Assembly: GCA_965204685.1 (NCBI GenBank)
Contig: OZ242004.1
Coordinates: forward strand, 1,984,001-2,048,000
From: Bin87 sp965204685
Lineage (GTDB): Bacteria; Chloroflexota; Dehalococcoidia; Lucifugimonadales; UBA3495
Reading direction: 5' to 3'
Length of the DNA: 64,000 nt
Shown piece after piece: positions 16,958 through 24,949 of this stretch. Below the pieces are notes generated by a model, which did not search any database, was not told the DNA's origin, and saw only the letters and a list, made by a program, of their open reading frames with translations. A program made the translations under genes and the position numbers. The number at the start of each line of letters is the position of its first letter. Position 1 is the first letter of the stretch.

Positions 16958-17405
16958 CTGCGGGTTCACCAATTTCGAGGAATGGGAACGGCCATCGCTG
17001 CTGATGCAGGTTGGCCCCACCTTTCCAGTTCAGATCGGTTTTGATCCGGGATTCGATGAATTTATCGGAATGGATCCGATACTGCCGGCGGAATTGTTCC
17101 CCGCGTTGGTGGACACAGGCGCCAGCAGCAATAGCATTGATGCCACATTGGCTGCGGACCTGCGCCTCCCGGTAATCTATTACGATGAAGAAATTTCAGG
17201 CTCGGCGGGGAAACATACAGCTGACATCTATCTGGCCCAAGTCCACATTCCGGAATTGAATCGTACGATCAGCGGACAATTCGTTGGAGTTCGGCTGGCT
17301 GATGGTGGCCAGCTTCACCGCGCCATCATAGGCCGGTCGTTCCTACAGGACTTCGTGCTTCACTACAATGGTCGCACTGGAGAGGTCACGATTAGCGATG
17401 ATTGA
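16944..17405 (+). CDS. Retropepsin-like aspartic protease (clan AA)
   Basis: 153 aa from the GTG at 16944, or longer if an internal ATG of the upstream gene is used. The hallmark is LVDTGASSNSID (D57-T58-G59), preceded by a strand and followed by the psi-loop partner IIGRSFLQDFVLHY with the terminal strands. As a single-lobe enzyme it would act as a homodimer. Overlap with the DUF5678-like gene suggests a two-protein unit. The active site looks intact, unlike two other retropepsin-like proteins in this window (37929-38339 and 47080-47469). Confidence 0.7.
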   Translation: MPTIDCGFTNFEEWERPSLLMQVGPTFPVQIGFDPGFDEFIGMDPILPAELFPALVDTGASSNSIDATLAADLRLPVIYYDEEISGSAGKHTADIYLAQVHIPELNRTISGQFVGVRLADGGQLHRAIIGRSFLQDFVLHYNGRTGEVTISDD

Positions 17406-17512
17406 CGCTTTAGGGTGACATCCGAGTCCTTGCCATTCCCCCCTCATGGTGGCAACCTTGCGTCCCAGGAATCCGGCGCGGGACTCACCGCGCCGTCATG
17501 GAGGGAAGCGCA

Positions 17513-18436
17513 ATGACTACCAACCGACAAGCGCCCAGCAGAGAGGAAGTGCTCGGCTACCTGAAGGATGACACCAACTGGGGCCGCTGGGGTCCCGACG
17601 ACCAGAAGGGCGCAGTCAACATGGTTGACGACGCCAAGCGCCTGCGGGCCGCCGGCCTGGTCAAGACGGGCCGGGCGGTGTCGCTGAGCCGGGAGTTTCC
17701 CGTCACGCCGGCGCCCAACAATCCGACCCCGGCCATCCACTACATGCGTAAGGGGCCCCGCGAGCCGGGTGGCGGCATGTCCACCGACTACTACGGCGTT
17801 TCGTACCACGGCACGGCGACCACCCACCTGGACGCCCTTTGCCACGTCTGGGACCACAACGGCATGTGGAACGGCAAGAACCCCGACGAGATGATCCAGT
17901 TCGACGGCGCCAAGTACGGCTCGGTGGAGCACTGGAAGGAAGGCATCATCACCCGGGGCGTGCTGCTGGACGTGCCGCGGCACCGGGGCACCGACTACGT
18001 GACCCAGGAGACGCCCATCCACGCGTGGGAACTCCAGGACATCTGCGACGCCCAGGGCGTGCAGATGGAGCCGGGCGACGCGCTGGTGGTGTACGGCGGC
18101 CGCGAGAAGTGGAACGCCGACGGCAACGCCATCTGGGGCAGCGACGCGACGCAGCGGCCGGGGCTCCACGCCTCGTGCCTGAAGTTCATCCGCGAGAGCG
18201 ACTGCTGCGTGCTGGTGTGGGACATGATGGACCACACGCCCAACGGGTACGACCTGCCGTGGTCGGTGCACGGGAGCATCTTCGCCTACGGCATTGGCCT
18301 GCTGGACAATGCCCTGCTGCAGCCCCTGGCCGAGGCCTGCGCCGAGGAGGGCCGCTGGGAGTTCATGCTGACCATCAACCCCCTGCGCGTGGTGGGCGGC
18401 ACCGGCTCCCCGGTGAACCCGGTGGCGATACTGTAA
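17513..18436 (+). CDS. Cyclase-family metal-dependent hydrolase (kynurenine-formamidase-like)
   Basis: 307 aa. The cyclase/KynB-type signature is present: HGTATTHLDALCHVW (the HxxxDxxxH-type metal site), followed by GVLLDVPRHRG and a C-terminal WDMMDHTPNGYDLPWSVHG. Enzymes of this family hydrolyse N-formylkynurenine, isatin or related amides; the length and the GDALVVYGGREKW segment resemble the large cyclase-family proteins of unassigned substrate. The start at 17513 has GGAGGG about 8 nt upstream. Stands alone between the retropepsin and DUF4258 genes. Confidence 0.85.
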   Translation: MTTNRQAPSREEVLGYLKDDTNWGRWGPDDQKGAVNMVDDAKRLRAAGLVKTGRAVSLSREFPVTPAPNNPTPAIHYMRKGPREPGGGMSTDYYGVSYHGTATTHLDALCHVWDHNGMWNGKNPDEMIQFDGAKYGSVEHWKEGIITRGVLLDVPRHRGTDYVTQETPIHAWELQDICDAQGVQMEPGDALVVYGGREKWNADGNAIWGSDATQRPGLHASCLKFIRESDCCVLVWDMMDHTPNGYDLPWSVHGSIFAYGIGLLDNALLQPLAEACAEEGRWEFMLTINPLRVVGGTGSPVNPVAIL

Positions 18437-18457
18437 CCGCGGATCCGGCGGCGGCCG

Positions 18458-18781
18458 ATGCCTACTTTGCTGGAGCAAATCCAGGCGTTGGTCGCCGCCG
18501 GGCGCTGGGATCCCAGTGGGCACGGGCGAATGCGACGCGACCAGCGGGGGATCCAAAACCCCGACCTGGTTCACGGACTTGCCCAGGCGATAGTAGTGGA
18601 ATTGTACAATGACCCCGGTGAACGACCCGCAGTGTTATTATTGCAGCATGACCGCAGCGGTACGTCACTTCACGTAGTTTGGGGCATTCACCCCGACACC
18701 GGCGACGCGCTCGTAATCACTGCGTATTACCCGGGGCTCGACCGCTGGGAGCCTGACTTGATGACCAGGAGGCAAAGATGA
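18458..18781 (+). CDS. DUF4258 protein, probable toxin-like
   Basis: 107 aa. HGRMRRDQRGI, then VVELYNDPGERPAVLLLQHD, SGTSLHVVWGI and ITAYYPGLDRWEPDLMTRR fit the DUF4258/BrnT-type ribonuclease fold (a small beta-sheet ending with Y-x-P-x-x-x-W). Many such proteins are toxins of type II modules. Its last 4 nt overlap the start of the next gene (ATGA), so the neighbour is the candidate partner. Confidence 0.65.
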   Translation: MPTLLEQIQALVAAGRWDPSGHGRMRRDQRGIQNPDLVHGLAQAIVVELYNDPGERPAVLLLQHDRSGTSLHVVWGIHPDTGDALVITAYYPGLDRWEPDLMTRRQR

Positions 18782-19323
18782 ACTTTACGACCTTTGAATA
18801 TTTTTCCCGCATGATCTACCACCGCGGCTATGCCGTCCGTATGGAAATGCGCATTCCTGACCCTAACGAATGTCCTTTTCCGTATATTCTGATATTCGAC
18901 TTGGACCGTATTGAGGACTTTCGGGATGCCATCGACCGCGGTTATCTGGACGTGGCCGCTTCCCATGGCGACTTGTATCGGGTGATCCCCCTGGACATCA
19001 CGCCCAAAGGAGGCGAAACTGTCCCGCGCTATGACCGATATCGCACCCGAATGCGTGAGGCAAACGGCTACGCCGTAGAGATGCAGACCGAACTCAAAGG
19101 CATCGGTTCGCCATGGGCCGCCAGCGTATCCCTTCCTGACTGCGACCGCTTCGACGTTGCCCGTGCCGCTCTGGAGGCCGGAGACCTGGAAACCGCCGCA
19201 CAGTACGGCAAGGTTTATCGCCTGGAGCCGGTGGACGTTACGCCGGTGGTGGAACCCTGGCAGCCTTCCAGAAAAGGATCCGAGCGGCGGGCGACACCGG
19301 TGGCGCCAGAGTCGACAGGGTGA
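18778..19323 (+). CDS. Duplicated-domain protein, possible partner of the DUF4258 protein
   Basis: 181 aa, no named family recognised. It consists of two similar units of about 70 aa: residues about 9-77 and 84-154 each carry a GYAV-x-M segment, a central D-x-D/CDR-x-x-x-x-x-x-A-x-x-x-G-x-L motif and end in LYRVIPLDITP or VYRLEPVDVTP. AGGAGG lies 6 nt before the ATG. It is coupled to the DUF4258 gene by a 4-nt overlap and followed 15 nt later by the NucS-like gene. An antitoxin role is only inference. Confidence 0.6.
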   Translation: MNFTTFEYFSRMIYHRGYAVRMEMRIPDPNECPFPYILIFDLDRIEDFRDAIDRGYLDVAASHGDLYRVIPLDITPKGGETVPRYDRYRTRMREANGYAVEMQTELKGIGSPWAASVSLPDCDRFDVARAALEAGDLETAAQYGKVYRLEPVDVTPVVEPWQPSRKGSERRATPVAPESTG

Positions 19324-19338
19324 CACGAGGAGATTTGT

Positions 19339-20505
19339 ATGGCTATCTACAAACTGGTAGGGGATAAAGAGAAATTGGCCAAGGTTGATCCGACATCCTT
19401 CGGCCAAGAAGGGGTGTTGGAGCGTGCGGGCCTGCAACGGATGTTGCGGGACCAACCCGATGTATTGGAGGAAGAGCTGCTAATAATATCCGAGGAATTC
19501 GGCAATTGGCAGGATTCCAACCGGAGAATTGACTTGTTGGGATTGGACGCCGAAGGTCGCCTGGTTGTGATCGAGTTGAAGCGCGGCGAGACCGGCGATC
19601 ACATGGATTTGCAGGCTATTCGGTATGCTGCGATGGTCGCCAATATGACCTATCAGCAAACTGTGGATACCTACCAGGAATACTTGGAGAAACGGGCCGT
19701 TGAAGCAGGCGAATCTGTTGAGGAAGACGCTGCCGAAACTGCAATTAGGGACCACCTCGGTGACCCGGAAGAAGAAGCGGACGCCGTCCATACCGAAATT
19801 CCCCGAATCATCCTAGCTTCGGAGGACTTTGGCAGAGAGCTGACCACGTGCGTGATGTGGCTAAACGATTCTTGGCTCAGAGACGCCGGCCATGAGATCA
19901 AATGCGTCCGGTTGCAGCCGCATCGGAACGGTGATGATGTCTTGATCGAAACAAGCGTGGCAATCCCGCTGCCTGAAGCTTCAGAGTACCAAACACGACT
20001 TGGACAACGGGAACAGGAAATAAGGTCAGCGTCTTCGGGGAAGGCGGAACGTGTTCAGGGTGCCGCAGCTTTCAAGGTGGGTATCAAGCGCGCGCCCGAA
20101 AGATTCCGGGTGGGCTTGGAGCGGCTCTATGATGCGGCAATGGCGATGGAACAAGAAAAAATCGCCGACCTGACCACACGTACCAGCGGCAAAGACGACT
20201 ATATCAGGTTGGAACTGCGGGTGCCCGGGAAAGGGCTGGTCTTGGTATCGTTCAACAATCTTCTGTGGGGCGGTAAAGAGCGAGGGGGTGAGATAAGTTT
20301 TTGGCCCACAGAGGACGACTTGGCCCCCGATTCGCTCCTCCGAGTGGACGAGTTGATTGGTGCGGTCACGTCAAAAAGTGGGTGGCGTCACCGGAGATTA
20401 TCCCGAATAAGCGAATCTGACTTGGACACAATTCTAACCACCGTCGGCGACCTTTACCGGGAAGCCAGCGGCCACCAAATTGAGGCAGCCTCCTCAGATG
20501 GCTAA
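19339..20505 (+). CDS. NucS/DUF91-like PD-(D/E)xK endonuclease
   Basis: 388 aa. The nuclease core is clear: RRIDLLGLDAEGRLVVIELKRG supplies the catalytic D and E-x-K, with QAIRYAA as the conserved helix afterwards, as in the NucS/DUF91 group. Residues about 125-145 are very acidic, and the C-terminal 130 residues are a separate domain that I do not recognise. GAGGAG precedes the ATG. It follows the duplicated-domain gene closely and its 3' end overlaps the convergent amidohydrolase by 4 nt. NucS proper acts in mismatch repair; here the association with toxin-like genes could mean defence. Nuclease assignment is good, role uncertain. Confidence 0.75.
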   Translation: MAIYKLVGDKEKLAKVDPTSFGQEGVLERAGLQRMLRDQPDVLEEELLIISEEFGNWQDSNRRIDLLGLDAEGRLVVIELKRGETGDHMDLQAIRYAAMVANMTYQQTVDTYQEYLEKRAVEAGESVEEDAAETAIRDHLGDPEEEADAVHTEIPRIILASEDFGRELTTCVMWLNDSWLRDAGHEIKCVRLQPHRNGDDVLIETSVAIPLPEASEYQTRLGQREQEIRSASSGKAERVQGAAAFKVGIKRAPERFRVGLERLYDAAMAMEQEKIADLTTRTSGKDDYIRLELRVPGKGLVLVSFNNLLWGGKERGGEISFWPTEDDLAPDSLLRVDELIGAVTSKSGWRHRRLSRISESDLDTILTTVGDLYREASGHQIEAASSDG

Positions 20506-21722
20506 TCGGTGGATATTCGTGAATACTCCTGCTTATCCGAAACTACCCGCCCGTCCTTAATTACCAGCCGCAACTGGCGCAGGTTGTTGATGTCGTCCAG
20601 CGGGTTTGCTCCGACGACGATGAGGTCGGCGAGCTTGCCGGATTCTACGGTGCCCAGTTGATCGCCGACGCGGCATAGCTCGGCGGCGTTGCGGGTGGCG
20701 GCCACCAGCGTCTGCCAGGTGGTCGCGCCGTCCCGGACCCACAGGCCCATCTCCAGCAGGGCGGCCTCGCGCAGGGGACGGATGTCCGAGCCCAGGGCCA
20801 TCTTCGCCCCGGAGTCCAGAGCGCGGCGGAACCAATAGGCGTGCTCGTCGGCGGCTGCGTCGGCGCGGCACTGCAACTCCTGGGCGATGTTGCGCTGGGC
20901 CAACCAGCGTCGCTCGTAGTCGTTTTGCGCCTGGCCCTCGGTCAGGTGGGAGATGGCCAGGGTGGGCACGTACCAGGTGGGTGACTCGGCCAGGGTGGCG
21001 ATGCACTCCTCGTCCATGATGTAGCCGTGCTCCACAGTATGCGCGCCCAGGCGGAGGGCGGACTTGACGGCGTCGGGGTTGGCGGCGTGAGCCATTACCG
21101 GGAACTCGCGCTGACGGGCGATGGCGAAGGCGGCGGTCAGCTCCTCCTCCAGGAAGAACGAATGCCAGTGGCGATCCCAGTCGGGGCCCATGATGCCGCC
21201 GGTGAGGTTCAGCTTGATGTGGTCGACGCCGTTCTTGATCTGCTCGCGGATGGCCTGGACGAAACCGTAGGGCCCGTCGCACTCGCGGGCCTGGCCGGAG
21301 GTCAGGAAGTGGCCGCCGGTGGTGGTCAGGAAGTATCCTGAGGCGAAGACGCGGGGGCCGACCACGTCCCCGGAGTCGAAGGCGCGCTTCCAGGCCACAT
21401 CCATGAAGTGGGCCGCCCCGCCGCAGCGCACGGCAGTGACGCCGCCCTCAGTCAGTGCCAACGATAGGGCGCGACCAAAGTTCGCGGTCTCCTGGGCCAC
21501 GGTCATGCCGGGCGGGACCGGATACTCGGGATGGATGTGGACATCCCACAGGCCGGGCAGCAGGAACGCGCCCCGCAGGTCGATGACTGTAGCGCCGGAA
21601 GAACTTGTCCGGCCGGCGCCGACTTCCACGATCCGGCTGTCATCAATGACGACGGAGGCGTCGGGAGTGAAGCCCTCGTGCACGCAGTCGATGAGGTTGG
21701 CATTGGTCAGGATGAGGGTCAT
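20502..21722 (-). CDS. Amidohydrolase-family (imidazolonepropionase/prolidase-like) hydrolase
   Basis: 406 aa, metal-dependent TIM-barrel hydrolase. Metal ligands are visible in order: WDVHIHPEYP (HxH), GVDHIKLNLTGG (the Lys to be carboxylated), MAHAAN, HTVEHGYI and ALGSDI (final Asp). The small beta-domain at both ends includes GKLADLIVVGANPLDD and IKDGRVV. The ATG at 21722 has a GGAGG 7 nt upstream; reading 35 residues further adds nothing conserved. The motif set matches the Xaa-Pro dipeptidase/imidazolonepropionase-like subgroup, substrate not assignable. Confidence 0.88.
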   Translation of the reverse strand: MTLILTNANLIDCVHEGFTPDASVVIDDSRIVEVGAGRTSSSGATVIDLRGAFLLPGLWDVHIHPEYPVPPGMTVAQETANFGRALSLALTEGGVTAVRCGGAAHFMDVAWKRAFDSGDVVGPRVFASGYFLTTTGGHFLTSGQARECDGPYGFVQAIREQIKNGVDHIKLNLTGGIMGPDWDRHWHSFFLEEELTAAFAIARQREFPVMAHAANPDAVKSALRLGAHTVEHGYIMDEECIATLAESPTWYVPTLAISHLTEGQAQNDYERRWLAQRNIAQELQCRADAAADEHAYWFRRALDSGAKMALGSDIRPLREAALLEMGLWVRDGATTWQTLVAATRNAAELCRVGDQLGTVESGKLADLIVVGANPLDDINNLRQLRLVIKDGRVVSDKQEYSRISTD

Positions 21723-21779
21723 GGCGGAACCTCCGGCGGACGGCATTATACGGCACGGGTCGTTGCCATAGAGAGCGGG

Positions 21780-21788
21780 TGATATGAT
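21780..21788 (+). promoter_or_regulatory. Extended -10 promoter of the metallopeptidase-like lipoprotein
   Basis: TGA-TATGAT, about 30 nt upstream of the ATG at 21819, with no clear -35. Confidence 0.35.
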
Positions 21789-21818
21789 GCGGCATGCTGC
21801 CGGGAGGTCTTCGAGGTC

Positions 21819-23564
21819 ATGCTGCATCGCTTGCGTGGCAGGATAGCCGTTGGGATCGTTATAGCGTTGGTAGTTGCGGCGCCGGCTTTGGCGTGTACAT
21901 CATCCGAGCCACCGCCGGCCGTGCCCACAACGGCGCTGGAGACGGCCGCTGCGGTGTCGCCCACTGAGACAGCGACGCCGTCTCCGATGGCGACCGATGT
22001 GCTAACGCCAACCCCCACAGCGGAGCCGACCGAGACACCTTTACCACCTACCAACACGCCGGCGCCGACTTTCACTCCGCGACCGGTGCCGACGGCGACC
22101 GCTACGCCTCGGCCTACCTTTACGCCACGACCGGAGTCAACGCCCACGCCGATACCTACGTTCGCGCCCAGGCCGACGAACACGCCGACCATACCGAGCG
22201 CGGTCAGGGAACTGGAAAACGGAGAGTGGTTGGCGGAGAACGAACGGACACTCGCGAGCCGGATTGCAACGCTGCCGTGGGTCGCCGACGGGTTGGACGG
22301 CTACGAAGTTGAACCGGCGCAGCGGCTCGTGGATCTGGCGGTCTGGTTCCCGGAAGTTTTCGCCATAGCTATTGAACAGGCATGGCTCAAAGACAACGTG
22401 ACCGACGACGAAGCGATTGCATTGGCCTCGATCCGTTGGTTGTCCTTTTACGGGGACGCGTTCCCCATCGCCGTTTCGCGAAAGTCCTGGTTCGGTGACG
22501 GTATCACTCCTGACGAAGCGACCGTGATCCAAAATCTCTATTGGCTGGTTTGGGCTGAAGACGAAACTGTGGCTCAGGAGAACATCAAGACTGGAAGCAG
22601 GCTACTTGCCATGCCGTTCATGGATAGCATCGACAGCGCGGACGCTCCGGCGATCAGGTCATTGCGGTCCCTCGAACAACACGATGAGGAAACCTTCCTG
22701 AAGGTAATGGCTCACCCAAAGATCGATGACGGCATCACCGATGAAGAGGCGAAGATGCTCGCGCTTCTGGGCGGCACTTATTCTTACCGGCCGGAGTCCG
22801 GAGACGTACTTCTGCGCGGGACCGGCGTCTATTGGGAAGAGCGCACTGTCGGGCTGCCGCTATCGGGCGACGTATCGCTGGCCGTGGTGCGGATTCGCGA
22901 CCAGTCAACGGCCAGCATGGACTACCTCGAACACAGCGTGCGCACCATTGAGGAGTTCATGGGCGTCAGCCTGCCCACTACCTACATCGCCCTCCTCTAT
23001 GACGACGCCGTGTTCCCCGGATCTGGCGGGACCAACTTTGGCACCCACATGGCTATGCAATTGGCGTACGACGTTGAGAACAGCGCTTGGTGGGATTACA
23101 CGCCCTTCGTTATCAGCCACGAGGTTGCACATTACTATTGGTCTGGGAATCGCAATTGGATCGACGAAGGGGCCGCTGAAATACTTGGGAGCATCTCCGA
23201 ATATGCCAGGGACGAAACACCGATTGGCGTGACCAACAACCCTTGTGCCGCGGTCAAGACGATAGGGGAACTGGAAGCAATGGACCCTGAAGAATTGGGA
23301 ACGCGAGGGTTCAACTGCAACTACTCGTTGGGCGAGCAGATATTTCTTGACCTGTACCATAGCCTGGGTGAGGAGACCTTTCGGCAGGGGTTCCGCAGCC
23401 TGTATCTGAAGTCGCAGGCGGAGGACTCCTCCGACGACTGCGAGGGGACCGACCTTGGCATCTGCCACCTGGTGGCGGCGTTCAAGACGAACGTGTCCGA
23501 CGCGCAGGCGGGAAAGGTTGATGAGATCGTGGCACGGTGGTACGGCCCGCTGCCCGGCAATTGA
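21819..23564 (+). CDS. Surface lipoprotein with Pro/Thr linker and gluzincin-like metallopeptidase domain
   Basis: 581 aa. The signal segment (about 5-26) ends in ALAC, a lipobox-like site. Residues about 27-125 are a Pro/Thr linker of repeated TPTPT-like units, typical of proteins held away from the cell surface. The middle section (130-330) is helical with a repeated GDGITPDEA/DDGITDEEA/DNVTDDEAI theme at 200-300. The C-terminal domain contains HEVAHYYW and, about 15 residues later, NWIDEGAAE, the HExxH plus downstream Glu of a gluzincin zinc peptidase. Substrate unknown. It is divergent from the amidohydrolase. Confidence 0.75.
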   Translation: MLHRLRGRIAVGIVIALVVAAPALACTSSEPPPAVPTTALETAAAVSPTETATPSPMATDVLTPTPTAEPTETPLPPTNTPAPTFTPRPVPTATATPRPTFTPRPESTPTPIPTFAPRPTNTPTIPSAVRELENGEWLAENERTLASRIATLPWVADGLDGYEVEPAQRLVDLAVWFPEVFAIAIEQAWLKDNVTDDEAIALASIRWLSFYGDAFPIAVSRKSWFGDGITPDEATVIQNLYWLVWAEDETVAQENIKTGSRLLAMPFMDSIDSADAPAIRSLRSLEQHDEETFLKVMAHPKIDDGITDEEAKMLALLGGTYSYRPESGDVLLRGTGVYWEERTVGLPLSGDVSLAVVRIRDQSTASMDYLEHSVRTIEEFMGVSLPTTYIALLYDDAVFPGSGGTNFGTHMAMQLAYDVENSAWWDYTPFVISHEVAHYYWSGNRNWIDEGAAEILGSISEYARDETPIGVTNNPCAAVKTIGELEAMDPEELGTRGFNCNYSLGEQIFLDLYHSLGEETFRQGFRSLYLKSQAEDSSDDCEGTDLGICHLVAAFKTNVSDAQAGKVDEIVARWYGPLPGN

Positions 23565-23587
23565 GGCGAGCTTGGCAAAAACCGCAA

Positions 23588-23788
23588 CTACTCTGCAACG
23601 TCCGGCCCGGCCGGCGGCATGAAGTCGGACACCGCCAGGGCCACGTCGGGGAAGGCCCGGGGCTGATGCTCTCCCCCACTCGACAGGTATGGACGTCCGC
23701 GTACTCCGCGCTGTTGGGCTCGGCGTAGGTCGTCACTTCCTGCGCCCGCAGGTTCACAATCCACACCTCTGGGATGCCGGCGGAGCAG
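23588..23788 (-). pseudogene. Uma2 relic with a frameshift
   Basis: The minus strand reads AGIPEVWIVNLRAQEV and HTCRVGESISP in one frame, then AFPDVALAVSDFMPP in another, ending at a stop at 23590-23588. Joined, they match the C-terminal third of the intact Uma2 protein at 33412-34068 (EVWVANLRAGEL; QAFPDITLAVADFIP). A frame change after ISP and loss of the N-terminal two thirds make it a dead copy. Confidence 0.75.
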
Positions 23789-23831
23789 GCTTACAGAGGG
23801 TATGTAAAGGTTCCCATTACACGCCTGATGG

Positions 23832-23851
23832 ATTCCGGCTTTCGCCGGAAT
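23832..23851. repeat. Short palindromic repeat
   Basis: attccggc (23832-23839) and gccggaat (23844-23851) flank a 4-nt loop. This is the core of a dispersed palindrome common in bacterial genomes (its translation HSGESRNP is often mis-annotated). It sits downstream of the crotonase gene and may also act as its terminator. Confidence 0.6.
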
Positions 23852-23881
23852 GACGAAAATAGGAGAAGTGACGGGATAAGG

Positions 23882-24685
23882 CTAGGCTGACGCCGACGGA
23901 TATTCCGGCCGGCGCCGCTCCCGCAGGGCGGCCAGTCCTTCCTTCACATCGTCGCCGAAGAATCCCAGGGCCTCGGCGAGCAGGGAGTAGTCGAATGATG
24001 TGTGTCCGGCCTGGCGGAGCCACTGGTTGAGGGCCCGCTTGGTAAAGCGGATGGCCGGCTGGGGGCCGTCGGCCAGGCGGCGGGCGACGCGCATGGCGGT
24101 TTCCATCAGCTCGTCCCGGGGCACGGCCATGCTGACCAGGCCGATGCGCTCCGCCTCCTTGCCGTCCAGGAAGTCGCAGGTGAGCAGGTAGTACTTGGCC
24201 TTGGCCATGCCGCAGAGCAGTGGCCAGATGATGGCTGCGTGATCGCCGGCGGCGACGCCCAGCCGGATGTGCCCGTCGGTGATGCGCGCGTCCTCGGCGG
24301 CGATGGAGATGTCGGCCATGAGGGCCACCGCCAGACCCGCGCCCACGGCCACGCCGTTGATGGCGGAGATGACCGGCTTGTCCAGGTTCAGGATGTTGTA
24401 GACAATGTCGCCGGCTTCTTTAGTGTTCTGGGCGACGATGGCCGGATTGTCGATGGCCTGCTCGATCATCTCGAAGTCGCCGCCGGCCGAGAAAGCCTCG
24501 CCGGCGCCGGTGACCACGGCGACCCGCACCTCGGGGTCGGCGCCGATGTCCAGCCAGATGCGGCTGAGCTCGTTATGCAACCGGAAGTTCGTGGAGTTCA
24601 GGGTCTCCGGCCGGTTCATCGTGAGGGTGATGATCCCGTCGGATTTTTCGATGAGCAGGTGCTGGTATGAGGAGTAGTCGGTCAT
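23882..24685 (-). CDS. Enoyl-CoA hydratase/isomerase (crotonase family)
   Basis: 267 aa. The crotonase oxyanion-hole elements are visible in TGAGEAFSAGGDF and in SAINGVAVGAGLAVALMADI; the catalytic region IRLGVAAGDHAAIIWPLLCG carries Asp where one of the two crotonase glutamates usually stands. The C-terminal helix is of the trimerising type. It is the last gene of a cluster with the CoA-transferase and SDR genes, which suggests degradation of an acyl-CoA intermediate. The start shares a TAATG junction with the small membrane-protein gene upstream, with AAGGAG placed inside that gene's end. Confidence 0.88.
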   Translation of the reverse strand: MTDYSSYQHLLIEKSDGIITLTMNRPETLNSTNFRLHNELSRIWLDIGADPEVRVAVVTGAGEAFSAGGDFEMIEQAIDNPAIVAQNTKEAGDIVYNILNLDKPVISAINGVAVGAGLAVALMADISIAAEDARITDGHIRLGVAAGDHAAIIWPLLCGMAKAKYYLLTCDFLDGKEAERIGLVSMAVPRDELMETAMRVARRLADGPQPAIRFTKRALNQWLRQAGHTSFDYSLLAEALGFFGDDVKEGLAALRERRRPEYPSASA

Positions 24686-24912
24686 TAAGGTCGCTCCTTA
24701 AAACGGGGACAGCCCCCACCGATGGAATTCGCGTTATGACACTGACTTTTGCATCGCGGAATGGGCCAGCGGCATTGGTAGGAGTACCGGGATCTGCCGC
24801 TGATTTCCTGGTATACCTCCATCCAAAATGGGAGAAGCACTACCATGTACAAGATCAATATAACCAAGAAGAAAAACACCTCTGTCGGGTTCGACGGGAA
24901 TGCGGTAAGCAT
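24685..24912 (-). CDS. Small single-span membrane protein with a Cys-rich tail
   Basis: 75 aa, not recognised. A hydrophobic helix spans about 11-30 (EVFFFLVILILYMVVLLPFW); the tail contains four Cys (47, 54, 58, 68). Support for a real gene: AGGAGA about 7 nt before the ATG and a stop that overlaps the crotonase start (TAATG). Against it: base composition lower in GC than its neighbours and no known homologue. It could regulate or anchor the CoA-ester enzymes around it, but that is speculation. Confidence 0.45.
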   Translation of the reverse strand: MLTAFPSNPTEVFFFLVILILYMVVLLPFWMEVYQEISGRSRYSYQCRWPIPRCKSQCHNANSIGGGCPRFKERP

Positions 24913-24949
24913 CGTCGTGTCTCCTGTCTAATCCCATTGGCCGCCAATC

